Of a stretch of DNA of 11,265 nucleotides, positions 1 to 7,470 are shown one piece after another. Positions within the stretch are counted from its first letter, which is position 1. The number at the start of each line of letters is the position of its first letter. The stretch is from Methanobacteriota archaeon (GTDB taxonomy: Archaea > Thermoplasmatota > Poseidoniia > Poseidoniales > Thalassarchaeaceae). Position numbers and translations under genes: made by a program. The stretch is taken from assembly GCA_002725475.1 (NCBI GenBank), contig PBPH01000070.1, forward strand, positions 1 through 11,265. Reading direction: 5' to 3'. The notes below the pieces were generated by a model, which had not been told where the DNA came from, made no database searches, and saw only the letters and a program-made list of their open reading frames with translations.

Positions 1-87
1 CCTCTACTTGGTGGGCCGCCTCTACTTGGTGGGCCGCCTCTACTTGGTGGGCCTCCACTTGGTGGTCCCCCTCTGCTTGGCGGTCCG
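1..87. repeat. 18-bp in-frame tandem repeat
   Basis: The unit CCTCTACTTGGTGGGCCG occurs at 1-18 and 19-36, and again at 37-54 with its last base changed. A shortened 15-bp copy follows at 55-69 and a copy with three differences at 70-87. On the minus strand each unit encodes six residues, GGPPSR in circular permutation. More degenerate Gly/Pro/Ser/Arg codons continue to about 175. The array may extend left beyond the window. The near-identity of the first three copies suggests recent slippage or unequal exchange. Confidence 0.9.
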
Positions 88-1133
88 CCCGGGCCTCCGC
101 TTGGACCACCTCTTGAGGGACCCGATGGACCTCTACGAGGTCCTGATGGTGGCCCTGCCCCACCTCTTCTAGATGGCGGTCCTTCTGAAGGTCCGATGTC
201 TTCATCATCATCCTCAAAAATAGCCCCACAATTAGGACAAGCTGGATCTGAATCAACAACGGGGTAATGAGAACAGGCCTCGCAAGCAAATTTCTCCTCT
301 TCATCTTCTTCAGGCACCTCTTCCTCTGGAGCGTCACCCCATACATGAGATAACTCGCCTTCTTTAGATGAGAATAGGGATACTGAAATTGAAAGTTCAA
401 GTCCTTTGAGTGCCACTTCTGTACTGATTGCGTGGGAGAAAGCATTTGACAAATCCTGAGGTGTGTCTAGAACTCTTCCATCATCAACATAAGTCACATT
501 TACACGAACAAGGTCATCCTCAACAGCAACTTGGGGTGATTCCACTGCCACACCTCTTTTTCGGGCCACTCTGCGTACTGCAACTTCCGCCATTCTTCTT
601 AGCAAACCTACTGAAGGTGCATCGTCTGAACTTGGATTATCTCCAAGCGCCTCCTCTAGGAATCTAGCAGCGCCCCCTGAACTGGTTGCTTGTTCTTGTC
701 TAAGATGTGAAGGGAGTTCAGAATTTACTTGAGACAATACATCGGTTGCAGTTTGTTGATTCATCTCCAGCCATTCATTTCTGGCGCTGCTCTTCTGCTC
801 CTTCTCAGCCTCATTAACACGATCTACAATTTCATTTGTCCCTGTCACTGCTCCGCTAAATGCGGCTGCTAAATCGTTTGGTGAGTTTGTTTCTTGAGTA
901 GATTCACCTTGATTAGAGTCGCCTTTCATTTGGAAAGCAAGGCGGTTAAGGGTATCAACATCCATGGGTTGTGAGGATTGAGCACCGCCCTCTGTATCAT
1001 TGCCCTGAACTGCCTGAGGCGTAACAACTCCAAATGTACGGCCACCGGCCTTGGAAAGATCTTGTCTTGCACCACACTCTGGACAGAAAATTGAATCATC
1101 GGGAATCTCTTCTGAACATGCTTGACAATCCAT
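1..1133 (-). CDS. Zinc-ribbon protein with Gly/Pro/Ser/Arg-rich tail (3' end beyond window)
   Basis: The minus-strand frame is open from the ATG at 1133-1131 to the window edge (377 codons), so the C-terminus is missing. The N-terminus is a short zinc ribbon, with Cys3, Cys6, Cys17 and Cys20 in two CxxC knuckles. A polar, Gln/Ser/Asn-rich, probably flexible stretch follows. Around residues 195-270 lies a more ordered alpha/beta-looking segment containing RRMAEVAVRRVARKRG and several beta-like runs. After a very acidic linker (about 265-281) comes a second zinc ribbon: Cys284, Cys287, Cys299 and Cys302. From about residue 315 the chain becomes a low-complexity tail of GGPPSR-like repeats. No catalytic motif or membrane segment is visible, and I do not recognise the family. 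Two zinc ribbons plus an Arg/Gly-rich tail could mean binding to nucleic acid or a protein scaffold, but that is inference. An AGGGGGG element seven bases upstream supports the start. Confidence 0.8.
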   Translation of the reverse strand, partial: MDCQACSEEIPDDSIFCPECGARQDLSKAGGRTFGVVTPQAVQGNDTEGGAQSSQPMDVDTLNRLAFQMKGDSNQGESTQETNSPNDLAAAFSGAVTGTNEIVDRVNEAEKEQKSSARNEWLEMNQQTATDVLSQVNSELPSHLRQEQATSSGGAARFLEEALGDNPSSDDAPSVGLLRRMAEVAVRRVARKRGVAVESPQVAVEDDLVRVNVTYVDDGRVLDTPQDLSNAFSHAISTEVALKGLELSISVSLFSSKEGELSHVWGDAPEEEVPEEDEEEKFACEACSHYPVVDSDPACPNCGAIFEDDDEDIGPSEGPPSRRGGAGPPSGPRRGPSGPSRGGPSGGPGGPPSRGGPPSGGPPSRGGPPSRGGPPSR

Positions 1134-1180
1134 CGGCCAACCCCCCTACAACCCTTCGGGTTGATTCACTCAATAAAAAC
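1134..1180 (-). promoter_or_regulatory. Likely promoter and ribosome-binding site of the zinc-ribbon gene
   Basis: Read on the minus strand, a TATA-like GTTTTTATTG lies at 1180-1171 and an AGGGGGG ribosome-binding-like element at 1147-1141, seven bases before the ATG at 1133. Between them is a perfect 6-bp inverted repeat, CAACCC-TTC-GGGTTG at 1149-1163, which could form a small hairpin in the leader or be a protein-binding site. The same T-run could serve as an oligo-T terminator for the squalene-synthase gene upstream. The rest of the gap, to 1259, shows nothing recognisable. Confidence 0.4.
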
Positions 1181-1259
1181 GGTTGCCGCGAAAGTGGGTG
1201 ATTATTGCTCCAATTTTAGAAAGTCACTACGCACTAGGACATTGCGACACCGCAACACA

Positions 1260-2273
1260 TCAACAATCACGATTCGATGCAAGAATTTTCATGCTTCTTC
1301 TGCGAGAAAACATTGCAAAAAAAGTTTTATTTTTCAACCTTTTAATTTCTTTTCTTGAAACCTTAATTCGACTGTCTGAATCTAACACATTATTGCTTCT
1401 AAGCAATTTCAGTGTACGCTGACCTATTAGAACTGGTAACATGCATGCTGCACGTAACCTGAATTGCCCCGCGGGTAGCATTCCAATGTATTCTACTGCG
1501 GCATCTAAATGTCCAGATGCCTTGTCTAAATAACCGTCAAATAGGGGCCTAAATTGATCCATATTTTTAGATTCTAGTAAGTCATTAGGTTTCAAATTAA
1601 TTTTGGCCAATGAAGATTCGGGAATATAGCAACGACCTAGACGTAAATCCTCTGGAATATCTCGTAAGATATTGATTAATTGTAAGGCTTTACCAAACCT
1701 CACTCCCGTTTCAAACAATCTAGCCTCATTTTCACCCCCAACTTTGAACATATGGTCAAGTGTCATATGTGTCCAAAACTCACCAACTGAACCGGCAACC
1801 CGATACGTATAGTCATCCAATTCATCTTCATTATCCAGAGGGGTGATTTGATTGTCTTTTATTCCTCCAAATCTTTTCAAATCGAGTGTTTGGCCACCAA
1901 TGATTATTTCGAGGCAATCTCTAATTCTCTCCCTATCCGAACTAGATAAATCATCTAGGCAAGATATTGGTTTAGAAAAATTCTCCAATAATTTCTTCTC
2001 AGCAGGGTCGCTTTGTAGGGTTGCAAGATTATCTAAATCGGGTAGATTATTGCAGCGGCCTTGAATTTTATCCCCATATTGCCCCAATGCTTCCAACATC
2101 TCGTCTGTTGAATCACAATCCGAATCGGCAATGGTATCTGCAATTCTAGCTAGGAGATATAGAAGGCCAACCTGAGATCTGATTCTTTTTGGTAGAACCT
2201 TCAAAGTTAGATAAAAAGAGCGAGATGTGTCTTTGAGAAGAGTGTCAATTTCTTCATTGAATAAATTTGGCAT
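1260..2273 (-). CDS. Squalene synthase-like enzyme (squalene/phytoene synthase family)
   Basis: It is predicted to condense two farnesyl diphosphates head to head into squalene, with presqualene diphosphate as intermediate and NADPH for the final reduction. The chosen start gives 337 residues. In that numbering the substrate/Mg-binding Asp motifs are D46TIAD50 and D205IPED209. The N-terminal SRSFYLTLKVLP and the central DDYTYRVAGSVGEFWT resemble bacterial squalene synthases of the Methylococcus type rather than phytoene synthases, and the C-terminal KVSRKEIKRL also fits. An in-frame ATG at 2333 would add 20 non-conserved residues. I prefer the ATG at 2273 because GGGGAG lies four bases upstream and the family homology begins just after it; no such site precedes 2333. 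The gene is transcribed away from the phytoene-synthase-like gene. A dehydrosqualene or other C30 product is possible. The family is certain; the exact product is less so. Confidence 0.85.
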   Translation of the reverse strand: MPNLFNEEIDTLLKDTSRSFYLTLKVLPKRIRSQVGLLYLLARIADTIADSDCDSTDEMLEALGQYGDKIQGRCNNLPDLDNLATLQSDPAEKKLLENFSKPISCLDDLSSSDRERIRDCLEIIIGGQTLDLKRFGGIKDNQITPLDNEDELDDYTYRVAGSVGEFWTHMTLDHMFKVGGENEARLFETGVRFGKALQLINILRDIPEDLRLGRCYIPESSLAKINLKPNDLLESKNMDQFRPLFDGYLDKASGHLDAAVEYIGMLPAGQFRLRAACMLPVLIGQRTLKLLRSNNVLDSDSRIKVSRKEIKRLKNKTFFAMFSRRRSMKILASNRDC

Positions 2274-2428
2274 GCCTCTCCCCATAATGGCCGGTGGGCC
2301 ATTTGTTCTTGACCCTTGGGCATTTCTTTTCATGAAAAAACGTCGCTATGGGTTCTCGAAACGCCTGTATCGGCCCTATGGGCCGTGAGGTTCATTAAGA
2401 GTTGATAGTCACACTACCAACGAACCGC
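2274..2428. promoter_or_regulatory. Divergent promoter region with two palindromes
   Basis: This segment separates the two prenyl-synthase genes and must contain both promoters. It holds two perfect inverted repeats: AATGGCC-GGTG-GGCCATT at 2286-2303 (7-bp arms) and CGGCCC-TAT-GGGCCG at 2371-2385 (6-bp arms). Both are built around GGCC and GGGCC. A minus-strand T-run at 2335-2340 could be part of a TATA element for the squalene gene, and TTCATTAA at 2391-2398 one for the plus-strand gene. If the squalene gene starts at 2333 instead, the first palindrome lies inside coding sequence. A regulatory role for the palindromes is inference. Confidence 0.4.
2278..2283 (-). promoter_or_regulatory. Ribosome-binding site deciding the squalene-synthase start
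   Basis: On the minus strand GGGGAG ends four bases before the ATG at 2273. It matches the purine-rich archaeal consensus and favours this start over the in-frame ATGs at 2285 and 2333. Confidence 0.55.
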
Positions 2429-3664
2429 ATGTCCGACAGCGCACATTTTGGTGACTCGCACATATTTGACGGAGGCGTGGCCAGAGAATCTAATATTCAC
2501 CAAGACGAGCGCCTCGAGCAAATTCGTTCTGCAGTGGAAATCTCTAGAGAAGCCGTGAAAGCGGTTAGCATTACTGCAATTGATTTATTGAAAGAAATCC
2601 CGGCATTCATGGCTGGTCTAAACCTTGAAGCCGAACTAATAAACCCATTTTCTCATATAGAAGCACCCATTTGGGAAGAAGAAAGTGTTCCCACTGAGAT
2701 GCTTGATGCCGCCTATGCATATTGTGAGTTACTTACGAGAAAGGAGGCTGGGAATTTCTATCATTCTTTCAAATATCTCCCAGATGACCAAAGAAGGGCA
2801 ATGTGTGCATACTACGCTTTCTGTAGGCGTGCTGATGATATTGCCGATGGCGATTATGTTGATGTTTTCCCAGGAAGTGAAGGGGCTGAAGACCCGGAGG
2901 CAAGAGAATATAGAATTAGTCTGGAGGAATTGACTGGAGACAAGAGTGTTCTAGATGCACCAACCTATCGAGACAAACTCGCACAACTTTTCTTTTACAG
3001 AAAGAAATTATCTACGGCTTACAATTGTCACTCTTCAACAGATCCAATATTCATGGCACTAAAGGACACCGTATCTCGTTTTAATGTTCCAAGAGAACTT
3101 CTTGACGACTTAATATCTGGAATGGAGGATGACCTCTATACCAATCGCTATCGTACCTTTGATGAACTCTATCGCTACTGTTATCGAGTCGCATCTACAG
3201 TGGGATTAGTCTGTATAGAAATTTACGATTATGAAGACTCAAAGGCTAACGAATATGCAGAAGCATGGGGTATCTTCATGCAACTAACCAACATTTTGAG
3301 AGATGTGTCTGAAGATGCTAGTCGTAATAGAGTCTACCTGCCTCTAGATGATTTGGAGAGGCACGGAATTAAAGCGAGCGAGTTATCTACAGATATGTCT
3401 AATGACAAAAGATGGCATGCTTTCGTAACAGAGTTCATTGAGAAAATTGAGTCATATCACAAGAAGGCAATGAAACTGTTACCACTTCTAAACCGTAAAG
3501 CACGATATTCACCCGCAGCTATGATGGCATTTTATGCCTCCATTTTAAAGAAGATTAAAAAGCGTGATGGGAACATATTCCACGGACAGATTAAACTTTC
3601 AAAGGCTGAAAAGGTTACTCTAGCAGCTATAGTCTACACCAAGCAGCGGTTCCTTAGACTCTGA
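2429..3664 (+). CDS. Phytoene synthase-like enzyme with N-terminal extension
   Basis: A member of the squalene/phytoene synthase family, predicted to join two prenyl diphosphates head to head; the usual product would be phytoene from geranylgeranyl diphosphate. From the ATG at 2429 it has 411 residues. FYHSFKYLPDDQRRAMCAYY (110-129) leads into the first Asp motif, D136DIAD140. YRVASTVGLVCIEIY (252-266) and QLTNILRDVSED with the second motif D292VSED296 complete the active site, followed by the typical RVYLPLDDLE. About 105 residues precede the catalytic fold, longer than in most phytoene synthases; they look acidic and partly helical. The frame extends back to a TTG at 2402, but those nine residues have no family support. 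No clear ribosome-binding site precedes 2429. HpnD-type presqualene diphosphate synthases share much of this pattern and are the main alternative. In a marine archaeon phytoene would lead to carotenoids and retinal. Confidence 0.82.
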   Translation: MSDSAHFGDSHIFDGGVARESNIHQDERLEQIRSAVEISREAVKAVSITAIDLLKEIPAFMAGLNLEAELINPFSHIEAPIWEEESVPTEMLDAAYAYCELLTRKEAGNFYHSFKYLPDDQRRAMCAYYAFCRRADDIADGDYVDVFPGSEGAEDPEAREYRISLEELTGDKSVLDAPTYRDKLAQLFFYRKKLSTAYNCHSSTDPIFMALKDTVSRFNVPRELLDDLISGMEDDLYTNRYRTFDELYRYCYRVASTVGLVCIEIYDYEDSKANEYAEAWGIFMQLTNILRDVSEDASRNRVYLPLDDLERHGIKASELSTDMSNDKRWHAFVTEFIEKIESYHKKAMKLLPLLNRKARYSPAAMMAFYASILKKIKKRDGNIFHGQIKLSKAEKVTLAAIVYTKQRFLRL

Positions 3665-3733
3665 ACGAAATTGGCACCCTGCCACTAAGGGGAGCAGTAA
3701 GCATAACAAGTTGATTAAAGAACGAAATAAATG

Positions 3734-3740
3734 AAGGTGA
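3734..3740 (+). promoter_or_regulatory. Ribosome-binding site of ABCE1, overlapping a five-codon ORF
   Basis: AAGGTGA matches the archaeal anti-Shine-Dalgarno complement and sits four bases before the ATG at 3745. It lies inside a tiny ORF, ATG at 3731 to TGA at 3746-3748, whose stop overlaps the ABCE1 start as ATGA. The rest of the 80-bp gap after the phytoene-synthase-like gene shows no clear hairpin terminator. Confidence 0.6.
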
Positions 3741-3744
3741 GCAG

Positions 3745-5517
3745 ATGAGAGTAGCAGTTCTTCTTGATGACCGCTGTCAGCCGAAAAAATGTGATGACCA
3801 ATGCCATACATTCTGCCCCCCTGTTCGCAATGGGCAGGAATGTATCGTTTTTCATGAAAAAACACACAAGCCAATAATCTCAGAACAACTCTGTATCGGT
3901 TGTGGAATATGTGTAAACAAATGCCCATTTGATGCATTGGTAATACACAATCTTCCGGAAGAATTGGAAAGCGATATGATTCACAGATATGATCGCAATG
4001 GATTTCGACTATTTCGCCTTCCTGCGCCTAGAGAAGAGAAAGTGGTAGGTGTGCTTGGACAAAATGGGATGGGCAAATCGACTGCCATCAACATTCTTTC
4101 AGGGCAGATGACCCCTAACCTAGGTGATTGGTTAATCGAAGCGGCTGAATGGGATGATATAATCCAATCATTGCCTAAAGGGGAGTTAAGGGATTATTTG
4201 ACAACGGTTGCTGGCACCGGCGTTCGTGTTGCACTTAAACCACAGTATGTTGATCACATCCCTAAGGCATTCAAAGGAAAAGTTGGTGAATTATTGAGAG
4301 GGGTTGATGAAAGGGACTCAGTGGAAGAAATCACTACAGAATTAGGAATCGATCACCTTCTTGAAAGAAACTTACCCCAACTATCAGGTGGAGAGTTGCA
4401 ACGGGTTGCAATTGCTGCTACACTACTCAAAGATGCAGATGTATACTTTTTCGATGAACCTTCATCATATCTAGACATCTTTGAAAGAATGAGGATGGTC
4501 AAGATTCTACAAAATTTGTCTGCTGGACATCGAGTTATCGTAATTGAGCACGACCTAGCAATTCTAGATGTTCTATGCGATTTGGTTCATATTGTATATG
4601 GAAAAAGAGCCGCATTTGGAATTTTTACCCCTGCACGTTCAACTCGCAAAGCAATTAATTCATATCTTGATGGTTTTTTAGTAGAAGAAAATGTTAGAAT
4701 AAGAGACAAACCAATTTCTTTCGTTCGCGGCTCAATAAGGGCTGAAGAAATTGGATTACCCATCTTAGAATGGGGGAATATCGAGAAAAAATTGGGGGAT
4801 TTCAAACTAACTACAGGAGAAGGAAAATTGCATGAAGCCGAAGTGGTAGGTGTAGTGGGCCCAAATGCAACTGGTAAGACTACACTTGCAAAGATTTTCG
4901 CTGGTGAATTGGAGATGGATGAAGGTTGGAGCACTATGGAAGCAAAAGTTTCCTACAAGCCACAGCATATTACAGCTGAATTCCCTGGAACCGTCCGAGA
5001 GTGGCTTGATGCTGAAATAGGAAATATTTGGCATGTTGGAGAATTCCAAACTCGAGTAGTGAGGCCACTTGAAGTTGATACACTGCTGGAACTCGATGCT
5101 AGACGATTGTCTGGAGGGGAATTACAGGCTGTTTCAATTGTAATCTGCCTTGGCAGAGATGCCGATATCTACCTACTTGATGAGCCAAGTGCCCACCTAG
5201 ATGCAAATGCTAGAATGGAGGCTGCTAAAGCTATTCGTAGAACCATGGAGATGAACGAAAAATCTGCATTGGTGATAGATCACGACATTTATTTCATTGA
5301 TATTGTTAGTGATTCACTACTTGTTTTTGAAGGAGAAGGGGGAGTCAATGGAAATGCAGTAGGTCCGCTGTCACTACGCAAAGGAATGAACAGATTCCTC
5401 AAGGGTGTTGGTGTCACATTCCGCAGGGATCACGATTCCAAGCGGCCACGAATTAACAAAGATGCTAGCCAAAAGGATCGAGAGCAAAAGGCTAGAGATG
5501 ATTATTACTATAGTTGA
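3745..5517 (+). CDS. ABCE1/Rli1 ribosome-recycling ATPase
   Basis: A soluble twin ABC ATPase that splits 70S ribosomes after termination, acting with aRF1 or aPelota. Its 590 residues match the family length. The N-terminus is the double 4Fe-4S domain: Cys11, Cys16, Cys20 and Cys24, then the ferredoxin-like CIGCGICVNKCP with Cys50, Cys53, Cys56 and Cys60. NBD1 has Walker A GQNGMGKST (105-113), signature LSGGE (213-217), Walker B with D237 and E238, and H269. NBD2 has Walker A GPNATGKTT (372-380), signature LSGGE (455-459), Walker B with D479 and E480, and H513. All catalytic residues are present. The C-terminal tail is highly charged and ends in YYYS. The stop is nine bases before the next gene, whose ribosome-binding site overlaps it, so the two are probably co-transcribed. 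Identity is certain from the domain order and motifs. Confidence 0.97.
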   Translation: MRVAVLLDDRCQPKKCDDQCHTFCPPVRNGQECIVFHEKTHKPIISEQLCIGCGICVNKCPFDALVIHNLPEELESDMIHRYDRNGFRLFRLPAPREEKVVGVLGQNGMGKSTAINILSGQMTPNLGDWLIEAAEWDDIIQSLPKGELRDYLTTVAGTGVRVALKPQYVDHIPKAFKGKVGELLRGVDERDSVEEITTELGIDHLLERNLPQLSGGELQRVAIAATLLKDADVYFFDEPSSYLDIFERMRMVKILQNLSAGHRVIVIEHDLAILDVLCDLVHIVYGKRAAFGIFTPARSTRKAINSYLDGFLVEENVRIRDKPISFVRGSIRAEEIGLPILEWGNIEKKLGDFKLTTGEGKLHEAEVVGVVGPNATGKTTLAKIFAGELEMDEGWSTMEAKVSYKPQHITAEFPGTVREWLDAEIGNIWHVGEFQTRVVRPLEVDTLLELDARRLSGGELQAVSIVICLGRDADIYLLDEPSAHLDANARMEAAKAIRRTMEMNEKSALVIDHDIYFIDIVSDSLLVFEGEGGVNGNAVGPLSLRKGMNRFLKGVGVTFRRDHDSKRPRINKDASQKDREQKARDDYYYS

Positions 5518-5526
5518 GGTAAAACA

Positions 5527-7416
5527 ATGCCTGTAGTACTTCCACCCGGGGCCGGTTATTTAGGCAAAAGTAGGCGTAGAATTTCTGCTAGTGGATTGGT
5601 AACTTGGGAGAGATGCCCAAGACAGTGGCATTACCGCAGGAGAATAGGATTGAATGATGCCACGGTCCCTGAAATGATAATTGGCCTAGTCGTTGAAGAT
5701 GCTCTATGCGGACTATTCATGGAACGCTTTGAGGTTGAAGGACCTACTCCAGGAATTTCAAGTTGGGTGAATTATAGTAGGGAGCAGAGCGGATTGAGCA
5801 AAATTACTGCAACAGATGAAGTGATAATTTCAGATATTAATTCAATAAATAATTGGATTTATCTTGTAATCCCGTCATTAGTTAAAGAGGTTCAGAGACT
5901 TCTAAAAAAGAGGTGGAATGAAAAAAATTGGACTGCTATAGGTAGGGATATTTCAGAAGTAAAAGATGAAAGAATAGAAACTCTCCTCAAAGGAGGAATC
6001 GAACTCCAATTAGAAGAAGTGGAAAACTGCTTCAACAATCAAGGAGGACCTTACCTAGGACAATATCGGGCAACTGGTGACCCATTTACCGTGCCTGCAC
6101 CCTGCTGGGATGAAGAACCTGTTAAACCTGGTGAAAGTTCAAACAGAATTGCAAACTCTGGCTTCCAAACCGACAAACCTGTCTCCGCTTGGGAGGCATG
6201 GGAGATTGCGAGACCATGGGTAAAAGATCCACGAGTTGCAGAACCACAGAGGCTCTTTCACCCTGAGGGGTGGGCCGCTGGCGAAATGGATTTAGTTCAT
6301 CGATGGGATGGAAAAATAAGGATTTGTGATATTAAAGCCAGTGCAGGTACTAGCGGTTATTCAACTGGTCTTGCCAACCAACTTAGATTCTACCAATGGC
6401 TATGGAAAATCACACGAACACACCCCGGTAGGCCAGAGGTTGGAATCAACGGGGGGGAACTATCTGGTTTGGAAGGTTGGTATCTAAATGGTCCTCATAG
6501 GAAAAATATTGATTTGCTAGACGAGGAAACACTCTCCAGTGAAGCATCTCGCTGGAATCTTATTCACCAACAAATGACTCTATCGGGCCTTCACCCCACC
6601 CACTTAGCCCCTGCAGACCCTGCACCATGGGTCACACACGCACCTGGCGGAAAAGCGCTCACTGTTGAAGATGAAGAGGGTGCAAAGGAATTGACATGCG
6701 AAAGATGTACAGCAGTTGCATTTTGTGATGCCTCGCCTGAAAAAATCCGCTCCAAGGCCCTCTCCGCCCTTACCTCTCCAGAAATAGGAAATTCTGAGAA
6801 TCTGTTGAAAGAACTCATTCCAAAGCCGCCTTGCACAAATATTTCATCAATTCCTAGAAGGTTGAACGTAAAAGGCGAGGTGAAAGGGCATTGGGGGCCA
6901 CTATCAAACCATTATGGAGAAGAAGTTCGGGGTGCTACAATTGTAGTTGGAGATACAATTGTTGTAATTGAAGAAATGGGTTCAGAATCATTTGGAGAAA
7001 TTCCAGCTGGAAGTGAGTTGGCTCTTCTAGATGTGGCTCCTGGTTTGTGGAGAGGGATGACTCGATTATATCTTGACGAACATAGCCAAATCAAACCCGT
7101 AAGTGAAGTGGAAGATATCGAATTCACAAGATTGGGCCTTATTCCAACTAAAGCTAACCTTTCTGGTCAAGTTGTTAGTAGAGGGGGCACTAATGGAGTA
7201 AATGCATCTGGAAAACCATGGTCGATGTCTACTTTGCATATTTGGGATGGTGAATCTGTAGTTGAAGTAGTTGCATTTGGTTCCGCTATTAATCGAACAT
7301 TTGAGGAAATTAGAGTAGGTGACCAAATTCGTATCCTCTCTGCTGAACTTGGGTGGAGAGACGGAGTACCACAAGTAAGGATAGACCAGAGACAGACCCG
7401 AATACAAGTAAAATGA
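5527..7416 (+). CDS. RecB/Cas4-type Fe-S nuclease with two OB-fold-like domains (paralogue 1)
   Basis: A predicted DNA exonuclease of 629 residues. CPRQWHYR (Cys30) is followed by the motif I equivalent GLVVED (53-58), where Glu57 stands in place of the usual His. The catalytic core is GEMDLV (D255), the D268-I-K270 motif in RICDIKAS, and the Q285xxxY289 motif. Cys391, Cys394 and Cys400 (C-x2-C-x5-C) together with Cys30 match the 4Fe-4S staple of AddB, Cas4 and Dna2. About 190 residues lie between motifs I and II, more than in Cas4. The C-terminal half has two beta-rich segments (about 446-525 and 541-627); the second resembles an RPA/tRNA-anti OB fold. No helicase domain is present. GAGGT at 5516-5520 supports the start. 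It is collinear with the next gene from MPV..PP onward. Family is inferred from motifs, and the cellular role is unknown; single-stranded DNA end processing is a reasonable guess. Confidence 0.82.
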   Translation: MPVVLPPGAGYLGKSRRRISASGLVTWERCPRQWHYRRRIGLNDATVPEMIIGLVVEDALCGLFMERFEVEGPTPGISSWVNYSREQSGLSKITATDEVIISDINSINNWIYLVIPSLVKEVQRLLKKRWNEKNWTAIGRDISEVKDERIETLLKGGIELQLEEVENCFNNQGGPYLGQYRATGDPFTVPAPCWDEEPVKPGESSNRIANSGFQTDKPVSAWEAWEIARPWVKDPRVAEPQRLFHPEGWAAGEMDLVHRWDGKIRICDIKASAGTSGYSTGLANQLRFYQWLWKITRTHPGRPEVGINGGELSGLEGWYLNGPHRKNIDLLDEETLSSEASRWNLIHQQMTLSGLHPTHLAPADPAPWVTHAPGGKALTVEDEEGAKELTCERCTAVAFCDASPEKIRSKALSALTSPEIGNSENLLKELIPKPPCTNISSIPRRLNVKGEVKGHWGPLSNHYGEEVRGATIVVGDTIVVIEEMGSESFGEIPAGSELALLDVAPGLWRGMTRLYLDEHSQIKPVSEVEDIEFTRLGLIPTKANLSGQVVSRGGTNGVNASGKPWSMSTLHIWDGESVVEVVAFGSAINRTFEEIRVGDQIRILSAELGWRDGVPQVRIDQRQTRIQVK

Positions 7417-7470
7417 GAAATAAGGAATCTGACTGATAGGTTCAAGACCCCCCGCCTCAAAGAAGTGGTG

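Noticed and set aside
428..667. Plus-strand open frames within the zinc-ribbon, nuclease and ABCE1 genes
   Set aside because: They overlap strongly supported genes in other frames, lack recognisable motifs and ribosome-binding sites, and have compositions expected of antisense or shifted reading.
2402..2428. Nine extra codons from a TTG start on the phytoene-synthase-like gene
   Set aside because: No ribosome-binding site or correctly spaced TATA box precedes the TTG, and the residues have no family similarity.
5488..5517. HbYX-like ending (Tyr-Tyr-Ser) of ABCE1
   Set aside because: The pattern is only three residues long and lies in a charged tail with three consecutive Tyr. No known link between ABCE1 and proteasome pockets supports it.
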